Shown one piece after another: positions 29,836 to 42,605 of a DNA stretch of 64,000 bases; the stretch's first letter is position 1; each line of letters opens with the position of its first letter. The position numbers and the translations under genes are program-made. The notes beneath the pieces are model-generated. The model ran no database searches. It was not told where the DNA came from and saw only the letters and a program-made list of their open reading frames with translations. This stretch comes from Trametes villosa (lineage: Eukaryota > Basidiomycota > Agaricomycetes > Polyporales > Polyporaceae): NCBI GenBank assembly GCA_002964805.2, contig PUDQ02000010.1:186001-250000 (forward strand), in the 5' to 3' direction.

Positions 29836-32250
29836 TCATTTCTTCTTGCTCGTCGTCTGGTCCGAGCTCTCGATCCATTTCTTGGGAACGCCCCGCGCCA
29901 ATAAAAAGTCAGTGACGCTCTTGATCTGCTTGCCCTGCACCATAACTTCCAGTGAGTTTGGCTTCCCCTGGATCGGAGTCACTGCGTAGACAGAATGTAC
30001 ATTGAGCACCGCGTAGAAAGTGGCCTTTATAGGGTGCTGACCTGCTGTGGAACTGGCGCACATCTTGCGGAGCTCTTCTGCCAGCTCGTCTGCTTGCAGT
30101 CCGAACGTCTCGAAGCCCGTAATGAGCGTGCAGGCCTTCCGCCCTTGACGGATCTTCACCACCACAGATATCGGCTTCACTTCTCCCTTCCTGAAATATC
30201 GCTGAAAGTCAGACTGGCGTCACGATATGCAAGGGACAGACTTACTTTCGCACAACATCCCTGCCTTCGGCGGTGATCTCGTGCCAGGTCTGCATGTGCG
30301 CGCGAACGCGCTTCAGGACCTCATCGCGCTTCATGAATTCCGGCGTGTCTTCTCCCTTGACAGACACAGCGCCGTCGAGGGCTTGATCCGAACCGACGTT
30401 GATGTACTGCTGGTCATTCGCGTTGATGAGGTTGCGCGAGGAGATGTAGTCGGTCACGATGTTCCGGATGTCGTTGATCGTGTATAGCTCCGAAGTTCTG
30501 CACGAACACGACAGATCAGCGTGAATCACGCATATACAGCGTCAGGGAACGCACTCTTTCCCGGCTGCAACGAAGAAAGGCACCGTCGTCCCGAACGGCT
30601 TCCAGAGTTCAGCGACCTGGATCTCGCCCTTGCGCTTCTCCTCGGCTTCCCGCTCCTTCTGCTCCCTGGTCTCCGCCTTCTTCGCCTTTGCGTCGAGGTC
30701 GCCCACTGTGCGATGCGAGTGGTGGCCAGCGACCTCCGGGTTTTTGGGATACACAGCTGCCAGAACATGCTCGAGATGACCTTCGACTTCCCGAAAGGTG
30801 GAAGTGGGGCGCACCTGTGACTACGACGTCGCCTTTGGTCTCTTTAAGCTTCAAGAGACCATCCTTCGCTGACGCCTTCAGAAATGTCTTGACGTTCTTG
30901 AAGGTGGAGTGCTTCACGTCGATGGGGCTTGCATCTGTTCTCAGACGATGGCAGTGCGTTAGTATAGAAGGGCTACATCGAGGAAGACAACCTACCAGAC
31001 AGGCCGTACATGCTCAGCGCATACGCAGGTCGCGCAGGGAGAACATACGTGCTCCAGAATGTCGAGGCAGTGATTGGGAAGCTCGATGCTGGGAGGCCAG
31101 CTAACGATGTAGAGATTGCTTGCAGCAAGGACGATTTCAAGAGGGCTGAGACGTCTATGAGGAGTCTTCAGTACTCGATCATTGCGGTGAACCCGCGCTA
31201 CCAACCTTCTGGTGTCAGCTTAGCTGTAGAAGAGGATGCTCCACCGTCTGGGTTCGACGCCTCCGCTGGTTGTTGTTCCTGATCTTGCGTTGGTGGCACA
31301 ATCTCACCATCCGCTGAACTAGTGGTTCCCTCGGGTTGGACATCAGCATCTGTGGCATTTCCTTCATCGTCAGAGACGTCCGCTCCAGCAGACGGAAGTT
31401 CCCTCGGGGCTGGAAATTCCAGCTTCTTGCTGGCACCCATCTCCCAGAGCGCATCTTTCCACGTGTGCCAGACGTAGACGGCCTTTCCCTTGATGTCCGT
31501 CTCCTCCGCCGAGCGCAGAGTGTCAGACGAAACCGCCATGCGGCCGACCGCGAGGGGTGGGCCGATGGCACCGCGATGGTACTGGGTCACCGATACGAGC
31601 TCATCCGGATTGAGTGTGGGCGAATGCTGGACCACTTCCTTGAGCAGAGCAGGCATTCGTGAATACGAATCATCGCGGTAAGAGTATGGAGCCATACCTC
31701 CTGGGATCATCAGATCGGCGCCACCAACGAGTTTCGGAACGACGGGGGCGGGCGTTGAGAGAAACGGCAGCAGATCGGGCCGCTTCCAAAGCGTGTATAC
31801 TGTTGGAATGGTGAGCAAGGCAAGGGTCGCAACGCCACGATATCTATGCGGTTTTACCTGTTGGAATCAGTTCGTCGGACCCCTTGCCGATTGTGAACCA
31901 CAGGGGGTCGCCCTCTGGGGATAGATATGCCGTCTGCAAATAGTGATTCCCCTCAATCACGCTGCCAGATACGAGGGAGATTTTGCTGCATACCCCAGGC
32001 TCATCGAGGTGAGTGCTGAACTTCTGCAGTTGTAAGCCATCCGGGACAAGTACGTCTCCTTCATCTGCTTGAAGCACCGGGAAAGCCTGCAGCACGCGCT
32101 GCTTCAGTTTCCTACGATCGGAGCTCCGTATGGGTGCTGATTATTCCAAGGGTGTCCGAGTCCATCCTGTTGTGAGCCTCTCGTCGCGCTACGAACAACT
32201 TGGCTTCACTTGCCCGAGGTTTTCAGCTCAGAAAACGGCTTTTTGAACAT
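29836..32250 (-). CDS. Translation initiation factor eIF2D (ligatin, Tma64 family)
   Basis: Nine exons (32250-32214, 32136-31858, 31799-31206, 31154-30996, 30934-30815, 30756-30555, 30497-30246, 30190-30042, 29981-29836) join to 645 residues. eIF2D delivers tRNA to and recycles 40S ribosomal subunits in the cytoplasm. The N-terminal domain reads MFKKPFSELKTSAPIRSSDR. The PUA region follows with VYTLWKRPDLLPFL and KLVGGADLMIPGG. Then come an acidic linker, the winged-helix region (LLQAISTSLAGLP, TFWSTYVLPARPAYALSMYG), an SWIB-like segment (IDVKHSTFKNVKTFLKA, YTINDIRNIVTDYI) and the SUI1 domain (VVVKIRQGRKACTLITGFE, VMVQGKQIKSVTDFLL, GVPKKWIE). Intron 1 uses a GC donor (GCAAGT at 32213). The gene is flanked by two identical inverted tRNA-Arg genes. 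Confidence 0.9.
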
Positions 32251-32574
32251 CGTGTTCCCTTCAGACCACTCTCAGGCGACTGTGGATAGGTTAAAAGAGT
32301 TATTCCTCCGCTTCTTTGCACAGTGCACACTTACAAACTGGGTGATAGATGGGAGCAAGTTCGACGATCGATGGCAGTGCTTGCTGAGCCTTTCAAGCTT
32401 GTGGGCTTGCCGCTGAGATTAATTGTTAGACGGCGTCTGGTAACTAGTGGCTTTCGTGCGACTCTGAGTACCAGCACAACCTTGCAAAAAAGCGAAAACT
32501 GCTTTCGCAAACAGGATGGAAGTCAATTTGGCCTGACAGTCGAGGAACCCTCAGATAAGTGTGCAGGACAAAAA

Positions 32575-32646
32575 TGACCACCGCAGGGGTCGAACCTGCA
32601 ATCTCCTGATTCGTAGTCAGACGCGATGCCATTTCGCCAGGCGGCC
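32575..32646 (-). tRNA. tRNA-Arg (anticodon ACG), inverted copy
   Basis: Reverse complement of this stretch is identical to the tRNA at 29560-29631, including a few bases on either side (ATGGCC at the start, CATTTTTG at the end). It lies about 325 bp upstream of the eIF2D start. Confidence 0.9.
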
Positions 32647-33115
32647 ATACTGTGCAGCGTTTTCCAGGGGTGATGTATCACCAAGACCCCTCAAAACGGC
32701 TTGATCTAATCTAATCTAGCCAGGCTACTCGATCCTGATGGTGCACTGGACATGCGGCCGCCACTTAACCAGTGCCTCCTCGTCCTGTGTCCACTCATCG
32801 CCGCAGCATTGTCTGTGCCCATCGCACACTGTACAAACCGAGAGCGTAGTGCTCAATACTCGGCCTTGCTAGGTCTCTTGTCGATACAGCAAGCCTAGCG
32901 CTATAGCCGTCGAACGCTGGCCCCCATTGTGGTCGTCTACCCACCAACTCATCAGCGCAGTCAAGGTTTGGCAGTCGCCATCCGGAAGCTTTACCAGACT
33001 CTAGGGAACCCATTATCCAGTCTAGGATGCCTACATTAGCTGGTGAGTGACCAAATACCCACGTGTGCTGTGTGAACCTAACCGCTGCGAACACTGCTCC
33101 TCCGCACTGTGATCC
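32647..33115 (+). other. Intergenic stretch, nothing recognised
   Basis: About 470 bp between the tRNA-Arg and the AIM3/BBC1-type gene, presumably holding the latter's promoter. No TATA box was obvious. Confidence 0.35.
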
Positions 33116-35010
33116 ATGGCACTAGAGTTACGCAGCAAGGCGACGAAGGTCAAGGATGCCAGCGTGAGCACGCTCTCGAACACCAAGGACCGGATGTCCA
33201 GCCAGCCCAGCAGGAAGATAAACTGGAACGCGGAGATCAAGGCTAAGCCGCCCCCGCCGCCCAAACCTGCGTTCAAGCCTCCGCCTCCGCCGTCGAGGAC
33301 GTCTTCTTCCGCTAGTAGCGCTTCCGCTACACCAAGCAAACCTCCGGCACCTCCTCCCCCTTTACGCAAAGCCGGGTTATCCCCTACACCCACCCTCGCG
33401 CGATCTACGAGCAATGTTAGCCAGACGAGCGGTGTCAGCCCCGTCCCTCCCCCGCGACCACCGCCACGGTCTTTGAACAGCCATGCAAGCACCAGTGTGT
33501 CTCCCAGTCCACCCCCGTCCATCTCAGGACTCCCGTCAGGGCCTCCTCCGCTCATTCGCAGGGAAACACGACCGGACCAGCCCTCTCCCCCTTCTCGTAG
33601 CTTTGCGCCCCCTCCCCCCGCAAGAAAGGTCCATTCGGAGATTGTCGTAGAGGAGACTCCGAGTCAGCCGGCTTCTCGAGGTTTTGCGCCTCCGAGGAGG
33701 GCTCATGCCGCGGAGGCTGACATTGACAAGATCGACTGGGCCAACCTATCTCCGGAAGACAAGCAAGCGTTCTTCAGCTGGCTTGACGAGTTCTTCTCTC
33801 GGTACTTGGGCGTGCCTATCCCACCTCGAACAACAACAGACAGCGTGGAGCACGTCAAGGTACCTCCCGGCGGGCAGCCACCTCCCGTAAGTGGTACTTG
33901 TTGAGCGAGTTACTGCAAGTCCAACCGGACTGCTTGTGTTTAGCCCAAGTTGCCTATCGCCTCTCGGCCTGCCGCACCGTCAACGATGCCCTCCCAAGGT
34001 AAATTCACACTCTAGTAAATGGGATAGGCTCTCTTTGACACAAACCAGGCTCCATCGCCGCTGGAGAACGCTTGACGTCGTACCCACCCGCATGCGAGCA
34101 TGACTCGTCCGCCGAAGACCTCGCTCACTACTTCCTGCCCACCACGCACTGGTCCTCTGCCTGGTACACATCCGACTCCGACCTGCTCGCTCCGCCCATC
34201 CGCGGAAACGGCCAGCTCTCCTGGACGGCCTCCTGGTCCTCCGACGGGCGCACGAAGACGCTCTTCGCCGGCGTGCTCTTCGCGGACCTCAGCATGTGCT
34301 GGTACACCGTCGCCTGGCCGCAACACCTCCCGCCCACGCACGACCCGAACGACGCGCGCACCGTCGTCCGCACCGCGCGCTTCCTCCCGCGCCCAGCGCC
34401 CTGGGACCACGCGGCGCTGCTCGCCGCGCACGAGACGTACGGGGAGACGGTCGCGGGCTACGCGGAGAGCTTCGAGGGCACCGGGCAGCCGTGCGCGCGC
34501 GGCGAGTGCTGGGACCTCGCGAACGAGGCGCTCAAGAGCTTCGAGCAGTACGACTGGGTGCCGAAGCCCGTCCCGAGCATCTCGCGCACGCACGGGCACC
34601 TCGTGTACGAGGGGAAGGCGGCGGAGAAGGGGCGGGTGCAGGCGGGGCGCTGGAGGGGCGGGGACGACCGTGTGCGGCGCGGGGACATTGTGGAGTGGCG
34701 CACGGCGCGCGTGGGCAAGGGCCCGTACTCGTGGGCGATGCTGGGTAACCCGGACCACACGGCGGTGATTGTGAGCGATATGGTGCCGCAGACGAGGGTG
34801 AGGGATGGGTTGGCGGTGCCGCCGAGGGAGATGGGCACGCTGGAGGTGATCGAGCAAAGCCTAGGGAAGCCGCCGACGAGAGCGACTTACGACCTCTCGA
34901 ACCTGGAGGAGGGCGAGGTGTGGATATACCGCCCGGTGGGCATGGAGGCGTATGTAGGCTCGCTGTTGGCGGCGCAGTGCCCCGACGGTGTCGACGCCCT
35001 GAGCTTGTAG
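33116..35010 (+). CDS. AIM3/BBC1-type cortical actin protein with cysteine-proteinase-fold C-terminal domain
   Basis: Three exons (33116-33886, 33944-33998, 34049-35010) give 595 residues. The N-terminal 275 residues are dominated by polyproline blocks (KPPPPPKPAFKPPPPP, PPAPPPPLRK, PVPPPRPPPR) suited to binding SH3 and actin-regulating partners. The C-terminal 300 residues are compact and end soon after GEVWIYRPVGMEAYVG. They contain GECWDLANEALKSF (Cys about 429) and GNPDHTAVI (His about 512), the arrangement of the cysteine-proteinase-like domain at the end of yeast Bbc1/Mti1 and Aim3. Whether it is catalytic is not known. A short conserved block (IDWANLSPEDKQAFFSWLDE) links the halves. 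In yeast such proteins act at endocytic actin patches; here that is inferred from family. Confidence 0.75.
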
Positions 35011-35224
35011 TCTCCCGACGCATGCTGTAATTGCATTCACCAGGGTTTTCCGTCGGATAGTCTCGCCCTCTACACGCAGGGAGCAAACAAAGGTATAAAT
35101 TACAACAAAGAACCCGAAAATACAAGAAACAGTCATGCAAAGTGAATGCCAGCGTCGTGGAAGGCTGACAGCAATCTGCGATAGTGCTGTAAGTAACAGA
35201 ACGTGCATAGACTCCAAGGTTTGC

Positions 35225-37190
<1,966 letters not shown>

Positions 37191-37540
37191 TTTGGAAGTC
37201 ACAGGCGAGAGAGCACAGAGAAAGGTCAAGATGCGATGAAGGGTTTAGAGGAAAGATATGCGCGAGGAGTGCTTCCGCTCAGGCTGCAGAAGGTTGCAGC
37301 CGCGGCGCGCGAAAGAATTTGCCTCCCCGATCCAGATCGCGCGACCACGTGGCGCCGCTACCCCGGCAGCATCTCGAAACTTGACCCTGCGCCACCACAG
37401 GCCACCACCGTCTCCAGGCTCTCCAACTTTCCTTTGATGCGTCGCTTTGTCCGTCGAGCCGCCGTGAAGAGCGGTGGAGAGCTGCGGCCTTCACGGTGGC
37501 GATTTGACGTCAACATGAAAGGTCTGGAAGACCGCTCTGC
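37191..37540 (+). other. Divergent promoter region between Dim1 and the SMP-repeat gene
   Basis: Upstream of both genes. Nothing is recognised apart from the TATA box at its right end. Confidence 0.4.
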
Positions 37541-37550
37541 GTATATATAC
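37541..37550 (+). promoter_or_regulatory. TATA box of the SMP-repeat gene
   Basis: GTATATATAC, about 115 bp upstream of the ATG at 37664 and only about 30 bp upstream of an alternative in-frame ATG at 37580. Confidence 0.6.
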
Positions 37551-37663
37551 CCTCGCTCGCGGCGGGGGTGGGCCTCAGCATGACCTTCCCCCCCTTACGA
37601 ACGACTCTGAGAACTCGACTACCACACGCCACAACTCGCACCCTCTACTGCCGTTCTGTCAAC

Positions 37664-38964
37664 ATGTCTTCGACGAACTCCGGTCACATCTTCCAGGTCG
37701 CGCACCAGGACGCTTCGCGCTACGGCGCTACTCCGGTCAACCTGAAGGATATTTCTGAAGGTACGTTGCTACCACCACCGTCTAGCCTTTCCAACTCAAC
37801 ACTGACCTACGTCTAGCTGATGCTCGGAAGCTCATGTCCGAGGAGCACAAGGCCCTCGGCTACCGCCCGCCGCCGGGCTCCCTAGCCGCTCAGGCACAAG
37901 CCGTCGTCGCGCGACACGAGACGGAGCACGCAGAGGAGCACAACCTCACGCTGAACGAGGAGCAAATTCGACAGGCCGCCCTCGCCGATGCCGAGCGCAT
38001 CAAGAAGGAGAGGGAGAGCACCAGCGTAGACCTCAACTCCGTCGGCGAAGGTACGGTTGCCCACTTCTCCGGTGTAGCTGTGGCGGGTGCCAACAGTAAC
38101 GTCTACCACAGCTGAAGCTCAGAAGCTCATGTCGGACGAGCACAAGGCCCTCGGATACCGCCCGCCTCCTGGCTCGCTCGCTGCGAAGGCTCAGGCAGCC
38201 GCGGCCAAGCACCCCGACGTTTCCGGGAATGTGGACACCACTACGCTCGCCAAGGCCGCGCTCGAGGACGCAACTCGCATCGCCTCGGATAACGGTTCCC
38301 AGAACCTCGATGTGCACAGCGTCGGTGTAGGTAAGAAACCATATGCAATTCCTGTCTGTGAAGTCGTTATCTAATATCGCATGCATATAGCTGAAGCCCG
38401 CAAGCTCATGTCCGAAGAGCACAGAGCTCTCGGGTACCGCCCTCCCCCCGGCTCGCTCGCATCCACAGCCATGTCCGAGGCTGCCAAGCACCCCGACGCC
38501 AGCGCAGGCGTCGACCCGGTCACCCTCGCGCAGGCGGCGCTGGAGGACGCGAAGCGGATCGCCGCAGAACGCGACTCGTCCCCTGCGACGTCTGTCGACC
38601 CCACCGCGCAGTTGAACCTGGACACGATCACCGCGCCCGAGGCGCATGCTTTGCAGTCTGAGGAGCAGAAGGCGCTCGGGTACAGGCCTCCGGCTGGTTC
38701 TGCTGCCGCGCAGGCGCAGAGCGCCGTCGACCAGCGCGCACAGATCCCCGTGAGTTCACCTTCCCTTCCTTGCGTAAATGATATGGTTTGCTAACTATAT
38801 ACTTGCAGGTTACGAAGGAACTAGCTGCGGAGCTCGAGTCGCAGGAGCACAAAGCCCGCGGGCACCTGCCAGAGAGCGGGACCATCGCGCCCACCGCCCA
38901 GAGCCTTGCGGACAAGAACGCGCAGGATTGCGGGAGCCGCACTCTCGGCGATGTGGGTTTGTGA
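37664..38964 (+). CDS. SMP-repeat (LEA-like) hydrophilic protein
   Basis: Five exons (37664-37760, 37817-38050, 38112-38330, 38391-38749, 38809-38964) give 354 residues. Five copies of a seed-maturation-protein-like unit are visible: a LMSEEHKALGYRPPPGSLAA block near residues 35, 112, 185 and 270, and a diverged copy near 310 (LESQEHKARGHLPESGTIA). SMP proteins belong to the late-embryogenesis-abundant group linked to desiccation tolerance. The composition (Ala, Glu, Lys, Gln; little aromatic) fits a disordered protectant. Exons 2, 3 and 4 each open, in the same phase, at the start of a repeat, so the array probably grew by exon duplication. An in-frame ATG at 37580 would add a basic leader (MTFPPLRTTLRTRLPHATTR) resembling a mitochondrial presequence. 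I prefer 37664 because of the TATA spacing, but both are possible. Confidence 0.8.
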
Positions 38965-40117
38965 ACGGCTCGCTGAGCATGGGCTTTCGGACGCATAGAC
39001 TTGGACGGACTTGAGTAGAGAAGAAGAGAAGTAGCAACTTGTATCATAGTCATACGTGTATTTTTGTCGAGAAACAATCGTTCCGTTGCATCGTGCCTTT
39101 CTTCGCTGTGATTCTACTATGCAAAAGAGCGTCGCGTCCATGATCGACTTCGCGTCTCCGAGAACATTGATGGGTGCGAGTGCGCAGAGATTAGATAAGA
39201 TCTACGGGCACTCGAAGGTTGCCTGGCCGGACGCGCAGCTCGAGCCTCGAGTTTCTTGTCCGCTCTCCACCATATCGACTCTAGTGAACAGCTCTCTTCG
39301 CTGCCTTCGCTCCTCGCATGAGCTCTGCCGATGGAAGGTTATCTGTAGACCTTGGGAATATGACCGCACGACCACGACGAAGCCACTGTTACAATCTTAT
39401 ATTACAATTGGTGAAGGTCTCCTTTTAAGGAAGGCGTATCTCTTTCCTTATCGAGTAAACATGCTCACCGCTCGCGCATTCCTTGACCTACCACCCCGTA
39501 ATTTTCAGGGTAGGTGCAGTGGTAGTGTATCAATTGTGCGCCGTTGTCCATATCAAAAGACATACGCCTGATGCTGAATACGAAGCAGTGCGCGTCGGAA
39601 TTCGAATAAGCGCCCATGATCTCGGAGACTCTAGCAAGTTTCTGGGCGATTTAAGATGTCTAGGGAAGGATTACGAGGATTCATATACGCAGAGCATTGC
39701 ATAAAGTACTCTAAACGGTATCCAGAAAATGGGTCAGGTTAGAGGGGGCGTACTTATAGTTCTCCCCAGGATCCACACCGTTACGGGGAAGCGGGACGAG
39801 CGGGCGCCAAATATGGGCTCAGCGCCACCGATGCGTCGTGTGCTCGCTCCCCTTCCCGCTCTCGACAATTGTACGACTTCGCCCTTAACGACAGTGATAA
39901 TGAGTGGGTCGAGACATACACTGGCAGAGGCCCTTAACTCGCATAAACGGTGCAAGATAAATGCCCCGTGGCAAAGGCACGGGAAAGCGCTAGTGATCAT
40001 ACATACAACCGCGGTCACCCGACATCGTGCTCTGCTCTTAAAGTCTCCCTCCCCAGGACCAGACAACATCCTCGTACACACCCCACCCACAATTCATAAT
40101 GGTTACGATGGAAAGGG
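38965..40117 (+). other. Intergenic stretch, nothing recognised
   Basis: About 1.15 kb between the stops of the convergent SMP-repeat and BolA genes. Frames of 100-180 codons exist but show no conserved motif or consistent splicing. Confidence 0.4.
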
Positions 40118-40626
40118 TCAAGAAGCGGCCTGCTGTGCGAGTTGCGTCTGGTACTGCTTGGGAGTAAGCGTTTTCTGTAGGCAACACGGTCAGTTCACCC
40201 GCCCTTGGCTCCCACTTCCCAACCTTTTTCGGACGGTCGCGCGACGGTGGCTGGAAGAGCTCTGACCTGTGAAAACGCGTGCATCTGCGCGATCTCGTTC
40301 TTCAAGACCTCATTGACTGCACGGCCGCCTCAGTCAGCATTTCCCGCAACGCTCGAACGGACGGGCGGGACTCACTGAACCGGTGCCGCGCGAGCGTGTT
40401 CTTCCCCTCGAACGCCTGCATAACGCACACAAAACACACGTTCCATTTAGCTCCGCGTCGCCTACCCTCGCGCCGCGAAAAGCTTGGCTCAAGAGGTACG
40501 CACATCGCTCACGACGAAGACCGCGTAGTTCTCCCCGCAGCCGTTCGAGGTGTCCTCGATCTCGAGGTGGGTGACCGGCATCGCCGCGCGGATCGCGCTC
40601 TCGAGGGTCGCGGCGGAAATGGGCAT
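40118..40626 (-). CDS. BolA-like iron-sulfur/glutaredoxin partner protein
   Basis: Four exons (40626-40504, 40415-40376, 40316-40267, 40174-40118) give 89 residues, the usual BolA length. BolA-like proteins pair with monothiol glutaredoxins to bind or hand over [2Fe-2S] clusters; the cytosolic Fra2/BOLA2 type signals iron status. Recognised blocks are LESAIRAAMPVTHLEIEDTS, NGCGENYAVFVVS (Cys ligand region), AFEGKNTLARHRFINEVLK (containing the conserved His) and EIAQMHAFSQKTLTP. Lack of a targeting leader favours the cytosolic BolA2 type. The gene is divergent from the SET-domain gene with 304 bp between starts. Confidence 0.88.
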
Positions 40627-40930
40627 GGCGGGTGCTCAGGGGGCCTAGGGACTCTGGAGAGGGACGCGGGGAGTCGGGACTCGGGAGGGGGCGCGATGCC
40701 AATGACTTGGAGGGGAGTGGTTAGAAAGCACAATCTGATAAGATACTGCGCTGCCCGGGGTCGGAATCAGATAAGATTGGGACGAGGGAAAGACACCGAG
40801 CGGAGGGCGACTTTGGCAGCTCTTTCTCAACTCCTCCGCGACTGAGCCGGACGCCGCGCCTCTCCTTTGGGTCATTTGCTCGCAGGTCGGAACTATCACG
40901 CGTACCACTAGCAAAGACCTCCCTACCATC
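40627..40930. promoter_or_regulatory. Shared divergent promoter of BolA and the SET-domain gene
   Basis: A region of 304 bp between two opposing start codons. No TATA box is obvious in either direction. Confidence 0.4.
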
Positions 40931-42526
40931 ATGGACGTTGAGACCGCCGAGCCTCACAACGTAGCCGCCTTCAAGTCATGGCTGGCCGAAAGTGGCGCGT
41001 TTATCCACCCCGACGCGCGTTTCGAGCAGAGTGAGCCGACATGATGTTCCCTGCGCCCGGACATGTAACAAACTCATAGAAGCCTGCCCTGTGTAACCAG
41101 TGGCCAGCGGATTCAATGTTACCGCCGCGAACGACATACCCGCCGATGCCACGGTCGTGTCCATCCCGTTTTCCCTAGCCGTAACGCCGGAGTGGTCCAA
41201 ACAGGCTTTGAAGGAAACGCTCGGGGGGACGGCAGGGGGCGCGTTGGACGGCCTGAGTGAGCGGCAGCTGATTTGCACGTACCTATGCATGCACTGGATC
41301 GCTGACCGGTCTTTGTGAGTCTTCGTGCCTTCTCGCACACAGCTAGTCAGCTAACAGTCCGTTTTTGTGGATGCTAGGAACATATTGCGACATGGACCCT
41401 ACCTCGATACGCTGCCCTCGCCAGAGAGGCTGACGACCCCTCTGCACTTCACACCTATCGAGCTAGACGCGTTGCGAGGCTCAAATCTGTTCGGCGCAAC
41501 CCTTGACCGGCGGCGAGATTGGGAGGCGGAATGGACTCAGTGCAAAGACGCAGTGGCTTCTGCGAACCCGACATGGGGCGAGGCTTTTACCTGGTGTGTA
41601 TCCGTTCCTGCGTCTAAGCCGGTACATTCGACGCTGAAGGCACCGCTGTAGGGATAGATACCTGACCGCCTCGACCTACCTCTCCTCGCGCGCCTTCCCC
41701 TCAACAGTCCTCTCCCAATCACCCACCCTCCGCACCACGCCCTCTTCCTACCCCGTCCTCCTCCCGGGTATCGACGCGCTCAACCACGCCCGCGCCCACC
41801 CCGTCTCTTGGGTCGTCTCCGCCGGCACCTCTGCCCCCACTCCCACTTCCCCTCAAAATGAGTCAGAGCCACGAATCTCACTCGTCATCCACGCACCAAC
41901 CCCGCGCGGCGCAGAGCTGCTGAACAACTACGGCCCGAAGCCGAACGCGGAGCTCATCCTCGGCTACGGCTTCAGCCTCGCGCGCAACCCCGACGACACC
42001 ATCGTGCTCAAGATCGGCGGCGCCGCAGCGGCAGCAGGCGCGAAGTGGGAGGTGGGCCGCGACGCGAGGGGGGCGGAGCCTGTTTGGCGCGGAGTACTCG
42101 CGGCGATCGGGGCGCAGTATGGGGAGGACGCGATGGACGCGGGAGAGGGAGGGGCAGATGGGGAAGGGGAGGTAGGGGAGGAGACGTCGGTGGAGGATGA
42201 GCTGTGTGCGGCGGATATGCTTGCGGAGATGGCGCAGGGCTTGTATGACCGGCTCCCGCCGTTCCCGCCGCCGAATGTGGAGGCAATCAGAGTGGACGTC
42301 GTACACATGCTTGAACATTATCTCGAAGGTACGTCAACCGACATTGTTCATGTTCTGTCGTTACAGCTGATTTGGGTGCGGCATCTCAGGGCAGCGAGAT
42401 ATTCTGCGCTCGCTTGTAGCGTTCGCGCAAGAAAAAGAGGCACGCGCATTGCAGCGCGCCAGGGAACAGGGCCTCGACATCGTCGAGGAGGGCGAGGAGG
42501 GTGAGGAAGACGCGATGGAAGAGTAG
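40931..42526 (+). CDS. SET-domain protein lysine methyltransferase (Efm1/RKM/SETD6-like)
   Basis: Five exons (40931-41030, 41101-41314, 41378-41593, 41652-42328, 42390-42526) give 447 residues. SET enzymes of this class use S-adenosylmethionine to methylate lysines of translation factors or ribosomal proteins. Visible blocks are SGFNVTAANDIPADATVVSI (start of the split SET domain), ERQLICTYLCMHWIADRS, WDRYLTASTYLSSRAFP, PGIDALNHARAHPVSWVV (conserved NH motif) and LLNNYGPKPNAELILGYGF (NNYG/ELxxxYGF catalytic region). An acidic C-terminal tail follows (EEGEEGEEDAMEE). The order matches yeast Efm1-like proteins, but the precise substrate cannot be read from sequence. It is convergent with the amidohydrolase, with 79 bp between stops. 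Confidence 0.82.
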
Positions 42527-42605
42527 TCTGTCCCTGGAGTCCAATAACGCCTAATCATACAACATTTATTTGACATACTGCAGATGGTATCCGCCGCTAT
42601 CCGGG

